This document shows, piece by piece, positions 43,192-54,692 of a stretch of 64,000 nt of DNA. The DNA lies in the NCBI GenBank assembly GCA_003150615.1, contig QALN01000011.1, positions 1-64,000 on the forward strand. The letters run 5' to 3'. The DNA is from Flavobacteriales bacterium. Lineage in GTDB: Bacteria > Bacteroidota > Bacteroidia > Flavobacteriales > UBA1820. How positions within the stretch are numbered: position 1 is the stretch's first letter; each line of letters begins with the position of its first letter. The notes beneath the pieces are model-generated. The model ran no database searches and had not been told where the DNA came from. It saw only the letters and a program-made list of their open reading frames with translations. The translations under genes were made by a program, and so were the position numbers.

Positions 43192-43668
43192 ATGAGAAAA
43201 GCAAGAGCTAAAAAAAGAGTTCTTCTTCCCGATCCTAAGTTCCAGGACGTACTTGTAACGCGTTTTGTGAACAACCTAATGTGGGATGGCAAGAAAAGCA
43301 CTGCGCTTGAAGTGTTTTACGATGCTTTGGATATCGTAGGCGAAAAAACGAAGGACGGTGAAAAGACGTCCCTTGAAATATGGAAAGACGCTCTTTCCAA
43401 TGTTATGCCTCACGTAGAAGTGCGCTCGCGCCGTGTGGGCGGAGCTACGTTCCAGATACCGATGCAGATCCGTCCTGACCGTAAGGTTTCGATGGCTATC
43501 AAATGGCTTATAAAGTATGCGCGTCTGCGTAATGAAAAATCGATGGCCCAGAAACTGGCCGCCGAAATAATGGCCGCTTCCAAGGAAGAAGGTGCCGCAG
43601 TCAAAAAGCGCATGGATACGCACAAGATGGCCGAGGCCAACAAGGCGTTCTCGCATTTCAGGTTTTAA
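43192..43668 (+). CDS. rpsG: 30S ribosomal protein S7
   Basis: The 158-residue protein nucleates assembly of the 30S head by binding 16S r[20 protein letters not shown] and [15 protein letters not shown] are family marks. In E. coli S7 represses its own operon at the S12-S7 gap; here this gap is only 38 nt, with no evident structure. Confidence 0.98.
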   Translation: MRKARAKKRVLLPDPKFQDVLVTRFVNNLMWDGKKSTALEVFYDALDIVGEKTKDGEKTSLEIWKDALSNVMPHVEVRSRRVGGATFQIPMQIRPDRKVSMAIKWLIKYARLRNEKSMAQKLAAEIMAASKEEGAAVKKRMDTHKMAEANKAFSHFRF

Positions 43669-43690
43669 CCCAAGATTTTAAAGGAAAAAC

Positions 43691-45811
43691 ATGGCAAAAA
43701 GAGATTTAAAATATACGAGGAATATCGGTATCATGGCCCACATCGATGCCGGTAAGACCACAACCAGCGAGCGTATCCTTTATTACACCGGACTTACCCA
43801 CAAGATAGGCGAGGTGCACGACGGAGCCGCTACGATGGACTGGATGGCGCAGGAACAGGAGCGAGGCATAACGATTACCTCTGCCGCTACTACCGTGTTC
43901 TGGAACTATCCTACCCACCAGGGCCAGAAAACCCCCGATACAAAACAGTACAAGATAAACCTGATAGACACTCCGGGGCACGTGGACTTCACTGCAGAGG
44001 TTGAGCGTTCGCTGCGAATACTCGACGGTGCCGTGGCGCTTTTCTGTGCGGTAGGCGGTGTTGAGCCCCAGTCGGAAACTGTATGGCGTCAGGCCAACAA
44101 ATACAATGTTCCGCGTATAGGTTTCGTGAACAAGATGGACCGCAGCGGTGCCGACTTCTTCAATGTGGTTAAACAGGTGAAAGAGCGTTTGGGCGCACAT
44201 CCTGTTCCCCTTCAGGTGCCTATAGGTTCCGAGGCCGATTTCAAAGGCGTTGTGGACCTCCTTACCATGGAAGGTATCATATGGAACGAAGAGGACAAGG
44301 GTATGACTTATCAGGTCGTTCCTATCCCTGAGGACCTCAAGGACGAATGCGACAAATGGCGCGCTCATTTGGTTGAATCTGTAGCCGAAACTTCGGAAGA
44401 GCTCATGGAGAAATTCTTCTCGGATCCGGACAGCATAACCAAGGATGAGCTTCTAACCGCTATCCGCAAAGCTACCATATCTATGGATATCATACCGATG
44501 ATGTGCGGTTCGTCGTTCAAGAACAAAGGTGTTCAGAAGATGCTCGATGCCGTTATGGCATTCCTGCCTTCTCCTGTGGACGTAGAGGCCATTTCCGGTA
44601 TCAACCCCAAGACGGACGAAGAAGTTGTTCGCCATCCGAGCGCAGACCAGCCTATGGCCGCACTTGCGTTCAAGATCGCTACCGACCCGTTCGTAGGCCG
44701 CCTTTGTTTCTTCCGCATGTATTCCGGTAAGCTCGAGGCTGGTTCTTATATTTACAACCCGCGTACCGATAAAAAAGAACGTATATCCCGCATATTCCAG
44801 ATGCACTCGAAAGAGCAGAAGCCTATCGAGGTGATCGAGGCCGGCGACATAGGTGCCGGAGTAGGTTTCAAGGATATCCGTACCGGAGATACGCTTTGCG
44901 ATGAAAAAGACCCGATAGTTCTCGAGTCCATGTCGTTCCCGGATCCTGTGATAGGTATTTCCATCGAGCCGAAGACACAGGCCGATCTGGACAAACTCGG
45001 AGTAGGTCTTGCAAAATTGGCCGAAGAAGACCCGACTTTCCGTGTACATACGGATGAAACGTCCGGTCAGACTATCATATCCGGTATGGGTGAGCTTCAC
45101 CTGGATATTATCGTTGACCGTCTCAAGAGGGAGTTCAGCGTAGAAGTGAACCAGGGCCAGCCTCAGGTTGCATACAAAGAAGCTCTTACGGGTGTTGTTG
45201 AACACCGTGAGGTTTATAAAAAGCAAACGGGCGGACGCGGTAAATTCGCAGACGTTATATTCCGTATGGAGCCGAACTCCGAAGGCAAATCCGGTCTCGA
45301 ATTCTACTCTGAAATCAAGGGCGGTAACATTCCTAAGGAATTCGTTCCTTCCATCGAAAAGGGATTCAAGGAAGCTATCGGCGCAGGTCCTTTGGCCGGA
45401 TACGAACTTCAGGGTATGAAGATCACCGTTCTCGACGGTTCGTTCCACCCGGTTGACTCCGACCAGCTCTCGTTTGAAATGGCAGCCAAACTCGGTTACA
45501 AGGAAGCTGCTTCCAAAGCGAAGCCTATACTTCTCGAACCGATAATGAAACTCGAAGTGACCACTCCCGAAGAAAGCATGGGTGATGTCATAGGCGACCT
45601 TAACCGCCGCCGCGGTATCATCAAAGGTACGGACAACCGCGCCGGGGCTACTATCGTCAAAGCTGACGTTCCTCTGTCGGAGATGTTCGGCTACGTTACA
45701 TCGCTTCGTACGCTTACTTCCGGCCGCGCGACTTCCACTATGGAATTCTCGCACTATGCCGAAGTTCCGCGTTCCATTGCCGACGAGGTGATTGCAAAGT
45801 CAAAAAAGTAA
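43691..45811 (+). CDS. fusA: Elongation factor G
   Basis: The 706-residue GTPase moves tRNAs and mRNA after peptide bond formation. P-loop [19 protein letters not shown], switch [11 protein letters not shown] and NKMD are intact, followed by domains II to V ([29 protein letters not shown]). It lies 22 nt after rpsG. The length is standard and no truncation is seen. Confidence 0.99.
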   Translation: MAKRDLKYTRNIGIMAHIDAGKTTTSERILYYTGLTHKIGEVHDGAATMDWMAQEQERGITITSAATTVFWNYPTHQGQKTPDTKQYKINLIDTPGHVDFTAEVERSLRILDGAVALFCAVGGVEPQSETVWRQANKYNVPRIGFVNKMDRSGADFFNVVKQVKERLGAHPVPLQVPIGSEADFKGVVDLLTMEGIIWNEEDKGMTYQVVPIPEDLKDECDKWRAHLVESVAETSEELMEKFFSDPDSITKDELLTAIRKATISMDIIPMMCGSSFKNKGVQKMLDAVMAFLPSPVDVEAISGINPKTDEEVVRHPSADQPMAALAFKIATDPFVGRLCFFRMYSGKLEAGSYIYNPRTDKKERISRIFQMHSKEQKPIEVIEAGDIGAGVGFKDIRTGDTLCDEKDPIVLESMSFPDPVIGISIEPKTQADLDKLGVGLAKLAEEDPTFRVHTDETSGQTIISGMGELHLDIIVDRLKREFSVEVNQGQPQVAYKEALTGVVEHREVYKKQTGGRGKFADVIFRMEPNSEGKSGLEFYSEIKGGNIPKEFVPSIEKGFKEAIGAGPLAGYELQGMKITVLDGSFHPVDSDQLSFEMAAKLGYKEAASKAKPILLEPIMKLEVTTPEESMGDVIGDLNRRRGIIKGTDNRAGATIVKADVPLSEMFGYVTSLRTLTSGRATSTMEFSHYAEVPRSIADEVIAKSKK

Positions 45812-45840
45812 AAAGAATAGATTAAGACGAAATAAATACA

Positions 45841-46146
45841 ATGAGTCAAAAAATTCGCATTAAACTCAAGTCTTACGACCACAATCTCGTCGACAAATCG
45901 GCTGAGAAAATAGTCAAGACGGTAAAATCTACCGGAGCGGTGGTAAACGGGCCTATACCTCTTCCCACCCAGAAAAAGATTTTTACGGTACTGCGTTCAC
46001 CGCACGTGAATAAAAAATCGCGCGAGCAGTTTCAGGTAAGTTCTTTCAAACGCCTTCTCGACATCTACAGCTCTTCGTCCAAGACGATAGACGCTTTGAT
46101 GAAACTCGAACTTCCCAGCGGCGTTGAGGTTGAAATCAAAGTATAG
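45841..46146 (+). CDS. rpsJ: 30S ribosomal protein S10
   Basis: The 101-residue protein ([36 protein letters not shown]) binds the 30S head and also serves in antitermination with NusB. In many bacteria it starts the S10 operon with its own leader. Here it continues directly from fusA after 29 nt, so the str and S10 operons are fused, as typical in Bacteroidota. A hairpin lies in the 94-nt gap after it. Confidence 0.97.
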   Translation: MSQKIRIKLKSYDHNLVDKSAEKIVKTVKSTGAVVNGPIPLPTQKKIFTVLRSPHVNKKSREQFQVSSFKRLLDIYSSSSKTIDALMKLELPSGVEVEIKV

Positions 46147-46158
46147 TATAGAGGATAT

Positions 46159-46194
46159 CTTCCCCGCGAGTGGTTTTTTCCGCACGCGGGGAAG
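46159..46194 (+). promoter_or_regulatory. Perfect hairpin in the rpsJ-rplC gap
   Basis: CTTCCCCGCG (46159-46168) pairs with CGCGGGGAAG (46185-46194). No T-run follows. It could be a stabiliser, a processing site, or a target for autoregulation by a protein of this cluster such as L4. Confidence 0.6.
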
Positions 46195-46240
46195 CAATTT
46201 CCGTATTTGTTAATAATTGTCCAATAATTAAAACCACAAA

Positions 46241-46858
46241 ATGTCTGGATTAATTGGTAAAAAAATTGGTATGACCAGCATTTTCGATGAAGGCGGGAAA
46301 AACATTCCCTGCACTGTAATCGAATGCGGTCCGTGTGTAGTAACACAGGTCAGAACCACACAAGTCGACGGGTATGATGCCCTTCAGCTTGGTTTCGATG
46401 ACAAAAAAGAGAAGAACGTAACCAAGGCACTCAGTGGACACTTCAAGAAGGCGGGTACAGCCCCCAAGCACAAAGTGGTCGAATTCAAAGGTTTTGAAGG
46501 AGAACACAAATTAGGCGATGTGCTTACGGCGGACGTATTTGTCGAAGGAGAGTTCGTTGACGTGGTGGGGACTTCCAAAGGTAGGGGTCACCAGGGTGTA
46601 GTTAAGCGTCATGGATTTGGTGGTGTAGGACAGTCGACTCACGGTCAGCACAACCGTCTCCGCGCTCCGGGTTCTATCGGAGCATGTTCCTATCCTGCAA
46701 AAGTATTCAAGGGAATGCGCATGGCAGGACAGATGGGTAGCGAGAGGGTTAAGGTAAAAAACCTCCGTGTGCTCAAAGTAGAGGCAGATAAGAATCTGCT
46801 GGTAGTAAAAGGATGCGTTCCGGGCGCAAAGAACTCATATTTAATTATTGAAAAGTAA
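46241..46858 (+). CDS. rplC: 50S ribosomal protein L3
   Basis: The 205-residue protein starts [19 protein letters not shown] and has the core loop [31 protein letters not shown] near the peptidyl transferase centre. Its stop overlaps the rplD start (ATG at 46858). Confidence 0.98.
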   Translation: MSGLIGKKIGMTSIFDEGGKNIPCTVIECGPCVVTQVRTTQVDGYDALQLGFDDKKEKNVTKALSGHFKKAGTAPKHKVVEFKGFEGEHKLGDVLTADVFVEGEFVDVVGTSKGRGHQGVVKRHGFGGVGQSTHGQHNRLRAPGSIGACSYPAKVFKGMRMAGQMGSERVKVKNLRVLKVEADKNLLVVKGCVPGAKNSYLIIEK

Positions 46859-47487
46859 TGGAAGTAGCAGTATTAGACATACAAGGAAAGCCGACCGGAC
46901 GCACAATAGCACTCGATGAATCGGTTTTCGGGGTTGAGCCCAACGAACACGCCGTATGGCTCGACGTCAAGCAGTACCTTGCCAATAAACGTCAGGGTAC
47001 ACATGCGTCCAAGCACAGAGGCCTGGTATCGGGCAGCACGCGCAAGCTCAAGAAACAGAAAGGCACAGGCGGTGCACGTGCCGGCAGCATAAAGAGCCCG
47101 GTATTCCGCGGCGGCGGACGCGTCTTCGGACCGGAACCGCGCGACTACTCTTTCAAGCTGAATAAAAAGCTCAAGAGACTGGCTCGCAAGAGCGCCCTTT
47201 CTCAGAAGGTTTCTGAACAAAATCTCATTGTTGTTGAGGATTTTACATTAAATGCTCCTAAAACAAAAGATTTTGTTAACATAATTGCCGCTTTAGGTTT
47301 AAATTCTAAAAAATCGTTGTTTGTTACGGCCGCCGGGGATAAAAACGTATATTTGTCCTCACGAAATTTACAGTACGCTTCGGTTGTGCCATGCACAGAA
47401 TTAAACACTTACGAAATCATCAACAACAAGGCTCTGGTGGTTTGCGAAGGTGCATTGGAGCAAATACAAAACAACTTAAGCAACTAA
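46858..47487 (+). CDS. rplD: 50S ribosomal protein L4
   Basis: The 209-residue protein lines the exit tunnel with its extended loop (about 45-95: GTRKLKKQKGTGGARAGS, GGGRVFGPEPRDYSF). In gamma-proteobacteria it also represses the S10 operon. The C-terminal third has AT-richer codons than the rest (from about 47220). Confidence 0.97.
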   Translation: MEVAVLDIQGKPTGRTIALDESVFGVEPNEHAVWLDVKQYLANKRQGTHASKHRGLVSGSTRKLKKQKGTGGARAGSIKSPVFRGGGRVFGPEPRDYSFKLNKKLKRLARKSALSQKVSEQNLIVVEDFTLNAPKTKDFVNIIAALGLNSKKSLFVTAAGDKNVYLSSRNLQYASVVPCTELNTYEIINNKALVVCEGALEQIQNNLSN

Positions 47488-47493
47488 CGCAAG

Positions 47494-47784
47494 ATGGATA
47501 TATTAGTAAGACCACTCATTACCGAGAAAATGACCGCTATTACCGATAAGAGCGGCCGTTACGGTTTTGTCGTAAAGCCTGATGCAAACAAGGCTCAGAT
47601 AAAAGAAGCCGTTCAGAAGGCTTACGGCGTTACTGTTAAGAGCGTACACACCATTCGTTATGCCGGAAAAGCGCGCAGCCGTTATACAAAGGCAGGCGTG
47701 ATAGCAGGACGCACGAATGCGTATAAGAAAGCAATCGTAGAGATTGCCGAAGGACAAACAATCGACTTTTATCACAATATCTAA
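47494..47784 (+). CDS. rplW: 50S ribosomal protein L23
   Basis: The 96-residue protein (LVRPLITEKMTAITDKSGRYGFVVKPDANKAQIKEAVQKAYGVTVKSV) lies at the tunnel exit where trigger factor and SRP dock. Length and start are normal; it follows rplD by 6 nt. Confidence 0.97.
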   Translation: MDILVRPLITEKMTAITDKSGRYGFVVKPDANKAQIKEAVQKAYGVTVKSVHTIRYAGKARSRYTKAGVIAGRTNAYKKAIVEIAEGQTIDFYHNI

Positions 47785-47793
47785 TCAGAAGAT

Positions 47794-48621
47794 ATGTCAG
47801 TTAGAAAATTAAAACCAACGACTCCGGGCCAGCGTCACAAGATTGTGAACGGCAACGATATGGTTACCGTAAGCAACCAGCCCGAAAAGAGTCTTTTGGC
47901 CGGTAAGAAAAAGACCGGAGGCCGCAACAACACCGGTAAGATGACCATGCGTCAGATAGGTGGCGGTCACAAACAGCGTTACAGGGTGATAGATTTCAAA
48001 CGCGATAAGTTCGGAATCCCCGCTACAGTAAAGACCATAGAGTACGACCCTAACCGCTCGGCTTTCATTGCGCTTCTGGCGTATGCCGACGGAGAAAAGA
48101 GGTATATAGTCGCTCCGGCCGGACTTCAGGCTGGACAGACAGTTGTTTCCGGCCAGGGCGCGGCTCCTGAAGTCGGAAATGCACTTTACCTGAGCGAAGT
48201 TCCTCTGGGAACTGTTATCAGCTGCATCGAGCTACGTCCTGGACAGGGCGCCGTTATAGCTCGTTCGGCAGGTACGTTTGCCCAGTTGGCTGCCCGCGAA
48301 GGCAAGTACGCAACTATCAAGCTTCCTTCGGGAGAAACACGTATGATACTGACCACGTGCATGGCTACCGTGGGTGTTGTATCTAACTCGGACCATCAGT
48401 TGGAAAAATCCGGAAAAGCCGGACGTTCCCGTTGGCTGGGCCGTCGTCCCCGTGTACGTGCCGTTGTGATGAACCCTGTCGATCACCCAATGGGTGGTGG
48501 TGAAGGACGTGCATCCGGCGGACATCCGCGTACACGTAAAGGTACGCCTGCTAAGGGTTACAAGACACGTTCCCTTACAAAGGCAAGTAATAAGTACATT
48601 GTAGAACGAAGAAAGAAATAG
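47794..48621 (+). CDS. rplB: 50S ribosomal protein L2
   Basis: The 275-residue protein helps join the subunits and shapes the peptidyl transferase centre. Marks are [21 protein letters not shown] and the C-terminal [21 protein letters not shown], which includes the conserved His next to the active centre. Confidence 0.98.
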   Translation: MSVRKLKPTTPGQRHKIVNGNDMVTVSNQPEKSLLAGKKKTGGRNNTGKMTMRQIGGGHKQRYRVIDFKRDKFGIPATVKTIEYDPNRSAFIALLAYADGEKRYIVAPAGLQAGQTVVSGQGAAPEVGNALYLSEVPLGTVISCIELRPGQGAVIARSAGTFAQLAAREGKYATIKLPSGETRMILTTCMATVGVVSNSDHQLEKSGKAGRSRWLGRRPRVRAVVMNPVDHPMGGGEGRASGGHPRTRKGTPAKGYKTRSLTKASNKYIVERRKK

Positions 48622-48624
48622 TCT

Positions 48625-48903
48625 ATGGCACGTTCATTAAAAAAAGGACCGTATATCCACTACAAGCTGGAGAAAAAAGTGCTCGCCAATGTCGAGGCCA
48701 ACAAGAAGACCGTCATCAAGACATGGTCGCGCGCATCTATGATTTCTCCTGATTTCGTAGGTCAGACAATTGCGGTACACAACGGTAAGACTTTTATCCC
48801 GGTGTACGTAACTGAGAATATGGTAGGCCATAAGCTCGGCGAGTTTTCGCTCACGCGCAACTTCCGCGGCCACGCCGGAGCAAAAGATAAAGGTAAACGT
48901 TAA
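48625..48903 (+). CDS. rpsS: 30S ribosomal protein S19
   Basis: The 92-residue protein ([67 protein letters not shown]) pairs with S13 in the 30S head. The intact C-terminus and a 3-nt gap to rplB fit the conserved order. Confidence 0.97.
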   Translation: MARSLKKGPYIHYKLEKKVLANVEANKKTVIKTWSRASMISPDFVGQTIAVHNGKTFIPVYVTENMVGHKLGEFSLTRNFRGHAGAKDKGKR

Positions 48904-48918
48904 TCAGTAGGTTAAAAA

Positions 48919-49335
48919 ATGGGAATTCGAAAGAAACAGAGAGCTGAAGCTTTCAAAGCAGCCAAGAAGCAAGTTGCCTACGCGAAACTGAACAACTGCC
49001 CGACCTCTCCTCGTAAGATGAGGCTCGTGGCCGACCTGGTACGCGGCGTCGAAGTGAACAAAGCGCTCCAGATACTCAAGTTCAACACCAAGCACGCTTC
49101 CATCAACCTGGAAAAACTCGTGCTTTCAGCCGTTGCCAACTGGCAGGCAAAGAACGAAGGCGTAAGCATAGAAGACGCGAAGCTTTATATCAAGGAAATA
49201 AGCGTTGACAGCGGTTCGATGCTCAAAAGGCTCCGTCCGGCTCCTCAGGGACGCGGACACCGCATCCGTAAACGTTCAAACCACGTAACAGTAGTGCTGG
49301 GAAGCACCGTTAATCAACCAACAGAAACTAAATAA
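48919..49335 (+). CDS. rplV: 50S ribosomal protein L22
   Basis: The 138-residue protein has a tunnel loop ([25 protein letters not shown]). An N-terminal extension rich in Lys/Ala precedes the core that begins [20 protein letters not shown]. Changes in this loop cause macrolide resistance in other bacteria; none stands out here. Confidence 0.97.
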   Translation: MGIRKKQRAEAFKAAKKQVAYAKLNNCPTSPRKMRLVADLVRGVEVNKALQILKFNTKHASINLEKLVLSAVANWQAKNEGVSIEDAKLYIKEISVDSGSMLKRLRPAPQGRGHRIRKRSNHVTVVLGSTVNQPTETK

Positions 49336-49340
49336 GCAAA

Positions 49341-50123
49341 ATGGGACAGAAAACAAATCCGATAGGCAACCGTTTAGGTATAATCAGAGGTTGGGAGTCA
49401 AACTGGTACGGCGGTAACGATTATGGTGACAAGATCGCCGAGGACAGCAAGATACGCAAGTATCTGATGGCCCGTCTGGCTAAGGCCAGCGTATCGCGCA
49501 TCATAATAGAACGCACGCTTAAACTGGTCACAGTAACCGTTATGACTGCCCGTCCGGGTATCATAATAGGCAAAGGTGGTGCCGAAGTCGATAAGATCAA
49601 GGAAGAACTCAAGAAACTCACCGGCAAAGAAGTTCAGATAAACATCTTTGAAATAAAGAAGCCGGAACTCGACGCAAACCTCGTGGCTAACAGCATAGCA
49701 CGCCAGATAGAGAGCCGTATCTCTTATCGCCGCGCTATAAAGATGGCCATCGCATCCACAATGCGTATGAACGCCGAGGGTATCAAAGTTATGGTATCGG
49801 GCCGTCTGAACGGTGCCGAGATCGCGCGCAGTGAAACCGTGAAGGAAGGACGTATTCCTCTTTCCACTTTCCGTGCCGATATCGATTACGCTCTGGCCGA
49901 AGCGCATACTACTTACGGACGCATAGGTCTTAAGGTGTGGATAATGAGGGGCGAGCTGTACGGAAAACGCGACCTTTCCCCGAATTTCTCCTCGCAGGGA
50001 GCATCCGGAGCAGGTTCAGGTGACCGTCGCCAGCGCGGTGAAGGCCGTGGCGACCGTCGTGACCGCGGAGATCGCGGCGACCGCAGGGGTGGTGCCGACC
50101 GTAACAGAAGAGCAAAAAAATAA
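49341..50123 (+). CDS. rpsC: 30S ribosomal protein S3 with Arg/Gly/Asp-rich tail
   Basis: The 260-residue protein lines the mRNA entry channel. The KH domain ([21 protein letters not shown] pattern) and S3-C part ([19 protein letters not shown]) are normal. After about residue 215 a tail of repeated DRR/GDR/RGD units (about 35 residues) extends it beyond the E. coli protein, a common feature in Bacteroidota as I recall. Confidence 0.97.
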   Translation: MGQKTNPIGNRLGIIRGWESNWYGGNDYGDKIAEDSKIRKYLMARLAKASVSRIIIERTLKLVTVTVMTARPGIIIGKGGAEVDKIKEELKKLTGKEVQINIFEIKKPELDANLVANSIARQIESRISYRRAIKMAIASTMRMNAEGIKVMVSGRLNGAEIARSETVKEGRIPLSTFRADIDYALAEAHTTYGRIGLKVWIMRGELYGKRDLSPNFSSQGASGAGSGDRRQRGEGRGDRRDRGDRGDRRGGADRNRRAKK

Positions 50124-50147
50124 TATTAAGGGCAAAATAAAGTAAAG

Positions 50148-50570
50148 ATGTTACAGCCTAAAAGAACAAAGTTTCGTAAAGTACAGAAGGGCCGCATGCA
50201 TGGACTCTCCCATAGGGGGCATACTCTTGCATTCGGTACTTTCGGATTGAAGACACTTGAAGAAAAGTGGATTACGGCGCGCCAGATAGAAGCCGCCCGT
50301 ATCGCCGCTACACGTTATATGAAGCGTGAAGGACAACTGTGGATCCGCATATTCCCCGATAAGCCCATAACCCAGAAGCCTGCCGAAGTCCGTCAGGGTA
50401 AAGGTAAGGGTAACGTGGAATACTGGGCAGCCGTAGTTCTTCCAGGCCGCATAATGTTTGAAGTAGGTGGGGTACCTTTCGATATCGCCAAAGAAGCTCT
50501 GCGCCTTGCCGCACAGAAACTTCCGATAAAGACGAAATTCGTTGTGGCCCGCGATTTTGTTGAAGCTTAA
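50148..50570 (+). CDS. rplP: 50S ribosomal protein L16
   Basis: The 140-residue protein ([23 protein letters not shown], RMPxxxGKGKGN-like segment [16 protein letters not shown]) binds near the A site and 5S rRNA. It is followed by rpmC after 12 nt in the standard order. Confidence 0.97.
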   Translation: MLQPKRTKFRKVQKGRMHGLSHRGHTLAFGTFGLKTLEEKWITARQIEAARIAATRYMKREGQLWIRIFPDKPITQKPAEVRQGKGKGNVEYWAAVVLPGRIMFEVGGVPFDIAKEALRLAAQKLPIKTKFVVARDFVEA

Positions 50571-50582
50571 TTTAATTACAAA

Positions 50583-50777
50583 ATGAAACAATCGGTAATA
50601 AAAGAGCTGTCAACGGCTGAACTGAAGGAAAAACTCGCCGAGACGAAGGCAAAGCTCACGGAGCAGCGCCTCTCCCACGCGGTGACTCCGTTGGAAAACC
50701 CCATGGAAATACGTAAAACACGTAAAACGGTAGCTCGTCTTGCAACTGAGCTTACTAAAAGAGAACTTCAAAAGTAG
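50583..50777 (+). CDS. rpmC: 50S ribosomal protein L29
   Basis: The 64-residue helical hairpin protein ([45 protein letters not shown]) lies at the tunnel exit beside L23. Size is normal. Confidence 0.95.
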   Translation: MKQSVIKELSTAELKEKLAETKAKLTEQRLSHAVTPLENPMEIRKTRKTVARLATELTKRELQK

Positions 50778-50790
50778 TAATCAGCTGAAG

Positions 50791-51048
50791 ATGGAAACAA
50801 GAAATTTAAGAAAAGAGCGTATAGGTGTGGTTACTTCGAACAAGATGGAGAAATCTATCGTTGTTTCCGAAGTAAAACGAATGAAACACCCGATGTATGG
50901 TAAGTTCGTCATCAAGACGAAGAAATACTATGCGCACGATGAAAATAACGATTGTAATATCGGCGATACGGTACGCATCATGGAGACGCGCCCATTGTCG
51001 AAGAACAAGCGTTGGAGATTAGTCGAAATTATAGAAAGAGCTAAATAA
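50791..51048 (+). CDS. rpsQ: 30S ribosomal protein S17
   Basis: The ATG at 50791 gives 85 residues, [25 protein letters not shown], with the OB fold marks [21 protein letters not shown] and [23 protein letters not shown]. An upstream frame start at 50740 lies inside rpmC and is rejected. Confidence 0.97.
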   Translation: METRNLRKERIGVVTSNKMEKSIVVSEVKRMKHPMYGKFVIKTKKYYAHDENNDCNIGDTVRIMETRPLSKNKRWRLVEIIERAK

Positions 51049-51050
51049 TT

Positions 51051-51419
51051 ATGTTACAACAAGAGTCAAGATTAAAAGTGGCCGACAATACGGGTGCCCG
51101 CGAGGTTCTCGTAATACGCGTGCTTGGCGGTACAAACAGACGTTATGCCTCTATCGGTGACACCATCGTAGTGAGCATAAAGGATGCTACCCCGACAGGA
51201 AGCGTTAAGAAAGGCCAGGTATCTAAGGCAGTTGTAGTCAGAACGAAGAAGGAAGTACGTCGCCCTGACGGCTCCTACATCCGTTTCGATGACAATGCCT
51301 GCGTTCTTCTGAACGCAGCCGGGGAGATGCGCGGAACACGCGTATTCGGACCCGTGGCACGCGAATTGCGTGATAAACAGTTTATGAAGATTGTATCACT
51401 TGCACCGGAAGTGCTTTAA
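51051..51419 (+). CDS. rplN: 50S ribosomal protein L14
   Basis: The 122-residue protein ([53 protein letters not shown]) forms inter-subunit contacts. Start lies 2 nt after the rpsQ stop. Confidence 0.98.
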   Translation: MLQQESRLKVADNTGAREVLVIRVLGGTNRRYASIGDTIVVSIKDATPTGSVKKGQVSKAVVVRTKKEVRRPDGSYIRFDDNACVLLNAAGEMRGTRVFGPVARELRDKQFMKIVSLAPEVL

Positions 51420-51434
51420 TCATTGGAAAGAATC

Positions 51435-51749
51435 ATGACAAAACTGAAAATCAAAAAAGGAGACAAAGTTGTCGTTATTTCCGGTGGATCTAAAGGAAAA
51501 GAAGGAGAAGTCCTTCAGGTTTTCCCGGACAAGAACAAGGCAATCGTAGAAGGTGTTAACGTTGTGTCTAAGCACAAAAAACCCAGCGCCAAAAATCCTC
51601 AGGGCGGTATCGTGAAGAGCGAAGCCCCTGTTCACATTTCCAACCTGTCGCTCATCGATCCCAAATCGGGCAAAGCTACGCGTGTAGGTTATAAAATGGA
51701 AGGCGATAAGAAGGTCAGGGTTTCTAAAAAATCAGGGGAGGTAATATAA
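51435..51749 (+). CDS. rplX: 50S ribosomal protein L24
   Basis: ATG at 51435 gives 104 residues ([42 protein letters not shown]) with the KOW motif. ORF extension from 51423 is rejected. The stop overlaps the rplE start (TAATGA). It starts 50S assembly by binding 23S rRNA. Confidence 0.97.
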   Translation: MTKLKIKKGDKVVVISGGSKGKEGEVLQVFPDKNKAIVEGVNVVSKHKKPSAKNPQGGIVKSEAPVHISNLSLIDPKSGKATRVGYKMEGDKKVRVSKKSGEVI

Positions 51750-52300
51750 TGACATATCAACCAAGACTTAAAGGGCTTTACAAGGAAAAAGTAGTTCCCG
51801 CCCTTATGGCCGAATTCGGATACAAAAACCAGATGATGGTTCCAAAGCTCGAAAAGATAGTTATATCCAAGGGCGTAGGTTCCGCTGTAGCCGACAAGAA
51901 GCAGATAGAGTATGCCATCGATGAAACCACCCGTATAGCAGGTCAGAAAGCTATCCAGTGCATGTCTAAAAAGGACGTGGCTTCTTTCAAGCTCCGCAAA
52001 GGCATGCCGATAGGTGTGAAGGTAACGCTTCGTGCAGACAAGATGTACGAGTTCCTCGACCGCCTGGTAAGCGCTTCTCTGCCTCGTATCCGCGACTTCA
52101 ACGGGATCAACCCTAACGGTTTCGACGGACGCGGTAACTACAACATGGGTGTTACCGAGCAGATAATTTTCCCCGAGATCAACATCGACCAGATAAACAA
52201 GATATCGGGTATGGACATCACCTTTGTTACATCGGCCAAGACCGATAAAGAAGCGAAGGCGTTACTCACAGCATTCGGTTTACCCTTTAAAAAGAAATAA
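51749..52300 (+). CDS. rplE: 50S ribosomal protein L5
   Basis: The 183-residue protein binds 5S rRNA and the P-site tRNA ([66 protein letters not shown]). Length is standard. Confidence 0.98.
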   Translation: MTYQPRLKGLYKEKVVPALMAEFGYKNQMMVPKLEKIVISKGVGSAVADKKQIEYAIDETTRIAGQKAIQCMSKKDVASFKLRKGMPIGVKVTLRADKMYEFLDRLVSASLPRIRDFNGINPNGFDGRGNYNMGVTEQIIFPEINIDQINKISGMDITFVTSAKTDKEAKALLTAFGLPFKKK

Positions 52301-52305
52301 GCACA

Positions 52306-52575
52306 ATGGCTAAAGAATCAATGAAAGCGCGTGAGCGCAAACGTGAAGCATTAGTTGCCAAGTATGCTGCAAAACGTGCGGCCCTTAAGGCTGCCGGCGA
52401 TTACGAAGGCCTGCAGAAGCTCCCAAAGAACGCTTCTCCGGTACGCCTGCACAACCGTTGCAAGCTCACAGGCCGTCCGCGCGGATACGTCCGCCATTTC
52501 GGAATATCCCGTGTAACTCTTCGCGAGATGGCCAACCAGGGGCTTATTCCGGGAGTTAAGAAAGCAAGCTGGTAA
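52306..52575 (+). CDS. rpsN: 30S ribosomal protein S14, zinc-free type
   Basis: The 89-residue protein ends [43 protein letters not shown]. It has a single Cys, so it is the longer, zinc-independent form. A 33-nt gap to rpsH follows. Confidence 0.96.
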   Translation: MAKESMKARERKREALVAKYAAKRAALKAAGDYEGLQKLPKNASPVRLHNRCKLTGRPRGYVRHFGISRVTLREMANQGLIPGVKKASW

Positions 52576-52608
52576 TAATCACACAACAAAAAAGGATTTA
52601 AAGAAGTT

Positions 52609-53007
52609 ATGATAACAGATCCAATAGCAGACTACCTGACAAGGCTACGCAATGCCATAAAAGCAGGCAAGAGGGTCGTTGAGATACCGGCGTCCAATAT
52701 CAAAAAAGAGATAACAAAGATACTCTTCGAACAGGGATACATTCTCAATTACAAATTTGAGGGTGAAGTTCCTTCGGCTACTATAAAGATAGCCCTGAAA
52801 TACGACAAGCTGACCAAGCAGCCGGCGATAACCAAAATAGGAAGGATATCCTCTCCCGGTTTGCGCCAGTATGCAGGCGCCGATGATCTGCCCAGAGTAC
52901 TCAACGGACTGGGCATAGCTATCGTTTCCACCTCCAAAGGCCTTATGACCAACAAAAAGGCAAAGGCTGAGAACATAGGCGGAGAGGTATTATGTTACGT
53001 TTACTAA
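52609..53007 (+). CDS. rpsH: 30S ribosomal protein S8
   Basis: The 132-residue protein (MITDPIADYLTRLRNAIKAGKRVVEIPASNIKKEI) has the C-terminal GLGIAIVSTSKGLMTNKKAKAENIGGEVLCYVY. In E. coli S8 represses the spc operon by binding the L5 mRNA. No such site is clear here. Confidence 0.97.
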   Translation: MITDPIADYLTRLRNAIKAGKRVVEIPASNIKKEITKILFEQGYILNYKFEGEVPSATIKIALKYDKLTKQPAITKIGRISSPGLRQYAGADDLPRVLNGLGIAIVSTSKGLMTNKKAKAENIGGEVLCYVY

Positions 53008-53028
53008 TAAACAAACGAAAAGCAGAAA

Positions 53029-53574
53029 ATGTCAAGAATAGGTAAACACCCCGTAAGCATTCCCGCAGGAGTTACCGTTACCATCGCGCCCGATAGCGTT
53101 ACGGTAAAAGGCCCCAAAGGAGAGCTTACGCAGCACATTAAAGAAGTGACTGTCAAGCAGGAAGGCGACCAGGTTATCGTTCAGCGTCCTGAGCACGACG
53201 ACAAGCTCGCTCACAGTCTCTACGGCACCTACCGCGCCATCATAGCCAATATGGTAAAAGGCGTTTCGGAAGGTTTCACCAAAGAACTCGAACTTGTCGG
53301 AGTAGGTTACAGGGCGGCCAACCAGGGCCAGAAGCTCGATCTTTCCCTCGGGTTCTCTCACAACATCATTTTAGAACTGCCTGCAGAGATAAAAGTGGAA
53401 ACCGTATCGGAAAAAGGTAAAAATCCAATCGTAAAGCTCACTTCGCATGATAAGGAGCTCCTCGGCCGGGTATGTGCCAAAATCCGTTCATTCCGCAAGC
53501 CTGAACCTTACAAAGGAAAGGGTATCAAGTTCGTAGGTGAAAACATTAGAAGAAAAGCCGGTAAGTCGGCATAA
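53029..53574 (+). CDS. rplF: 50S ribosomal protein L6
   Basis: The 181-residue protein ([69 protein letters not shown]) lies near the factor-binding site. It is followed by rplR after 11 nt. Confidence 0.97.
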   Translation: MSRIGKHPVSIPAGVTVTIAPDSVTVKGPKGELTQHIKEVTVKQEGDQVIVQRPEHDDKLAHSLYGTYRAIIANMVKGVSEGFTKELELVGVGYRAANQGQKLDLSLGFSHNIILELPAEIKVETVSEKGKNPIVKLTSHDKELLGRVCAKIRSFRKPEPYKGKGIKFVGENIRRKAGKSA

Positions 53575-53585
53575 TAATTGTTACT

Positions 53586-53939
53586 ATGGCATTAAGTAAA
53601 CAAGAAAGAAGACAAAGAATACGTTACAGAATCCGCCGCATTGTAAGCGGTACTGCTGTACGTCCTCGTCTGTCCGTGTTCAGGAGCAACAAGGAGATTT
53701 ACGCCCAGCTCATAGACGATGTCAACGGGGTAACCCTCGCTGCTGCGTCTTCCAGGGAAAAGGATTTCGACGGCGTCGGAGCAAAAGCGGACAAAGCAAA
53801 GAAAGTAGGTCAGAAATTAGCTGAAAAAGCTCTTGCCCTTGGTATCGAAACCTGCACGTTCGACCGCGCCGGTTACCTGTACCACGGACGTGTCAAAGCA
53901 CTCGCCGACGGAGCCAGAGAAGGAGGTTTAAAATTCTAA
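53586..53939 (+). CDS. rplR: 50S ribosomal protein L18
   Basis: The 117-residue protein ([66 protein letters not shown]) attaches 5S rRNA to the 50S subunit. Confidence 0.97.
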   Translation: MALSKQERRQRIRYRIRRIVSGTAVRPRLSVFRSNKEIYAQLIDDVNGVTLAAASSREKDFDGVGAKADKAKKVGQKLAEKALALGIETCTFDRAGYLYHGRVKALADGAREGGLKF

Positions 53940-53945
53940 TAAATT

Positions 53946-54473
53946 ATGTCGGAAGAATATAATAAATCAATAGAAAGGGTTAAGCCCAGCGGGCTGGAAC
54001 TCATAGACCGCCTGGTAGGCGTGAACCGCGTGACGAAAGTTACAAAAGGCGGACGCGCATTCGGATTTTCCGCCATTGTAGTGGTGGGAGACGAAAAAGG
54101 TGTGGTAGGACATGGCCTTGGTAAATCTAAGGAAGTATCCGAAGCTATCGTCAAAGCTATCGAAGACGCTAAGAAAAATCTTATCCGCGTTCCTCTGGTG
54201 GGTTCGACGGTGCCTCACGCTGCGGAAGGTAAGTTCAGCGGCGCCAGCGTTTTTATCCGTCCTGCATCGCACGGTACGGGTGTGATAGCCGGCGGTTCGG
54301 TACGTGCCGTTCTGGAAACGGTAGGTATCAAGGATGTGCTTTCCAAATCGAAAGGCTCTTCCAACCCCCACAACGTTGTAAAGGCTACTTTCAACGCTCT
54401 GGCCCAGATGCGTAGCGCCGAACAGATTGCGGCATTGCGCGGTATATCGGTTTCTAAAGTATTCAAGGGTTAA
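53946..54473 (+). CDS. rpsE: 30S ribosomal protein S5
   Basis: The 175-residue protein ([70 protein letters not shown]) acts in decoding accuracy and as part of the mRNA helicase. Length is standard. Confidence 0.97.
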   Translation: MSEEYNKSIERVKPSGLELIDRLVGVNRVTKVTKGGRAFGFSAIVVVGDEKGVVGHGLGKSKEVSEAIVKAIEDAKKNLIRVPLVGSTVPHAAEGKFSGASVFIRPASHGTGVIAGGSVRAVLETVGIKDVLSKSKGSSNPHNVVKATFNALAQMRSAEQIAALRGISVSKVFKG

Positions 54474-54484
54474 CATTAAAGAAA

Positions 54485-54667
54485 ATGGCACAGATAAAAA
54501 TAACTCAGGTACGCAGCCGTATAGGCCATCCGAAGGACCAGAAACTCACGCTCGATGCTCTTGGGCTGAAAAAAATGAACGCTTCTGTGGTAAAGGAAGC
54601 CAATGACGCCCTTCTGGGTATGGTCGAAAAGGTGAAACACCTGGTAAAAGTAGAAGAAGTAAAATAA
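54485..54667 (+). CDS. rpmD: 50S ribosomal protein L30
   Basis: The 60-residue protein ([33 protein letters not shown]) is standard in size. A 101-nt gap with a hairpin separates it from rplO, longer than any other gap in this cluster. Confidence 0.95.
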   Translation: MAQIKITQVRSRIGHPKDQKLTLDALGLKKMNASVVKEANDALLGMVEKVKHLVKVEEVK

Positions 54668-54692
54668 TAACCAAGGATTTTCAAGGTGTAGG

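Noticed and set aside
44453..45754. 433-codon minus-strand ORF opposite fusA
   Set aside because: Mirror of a highly codon-biased gene; composition and lack of motifs mark it as a shadow.
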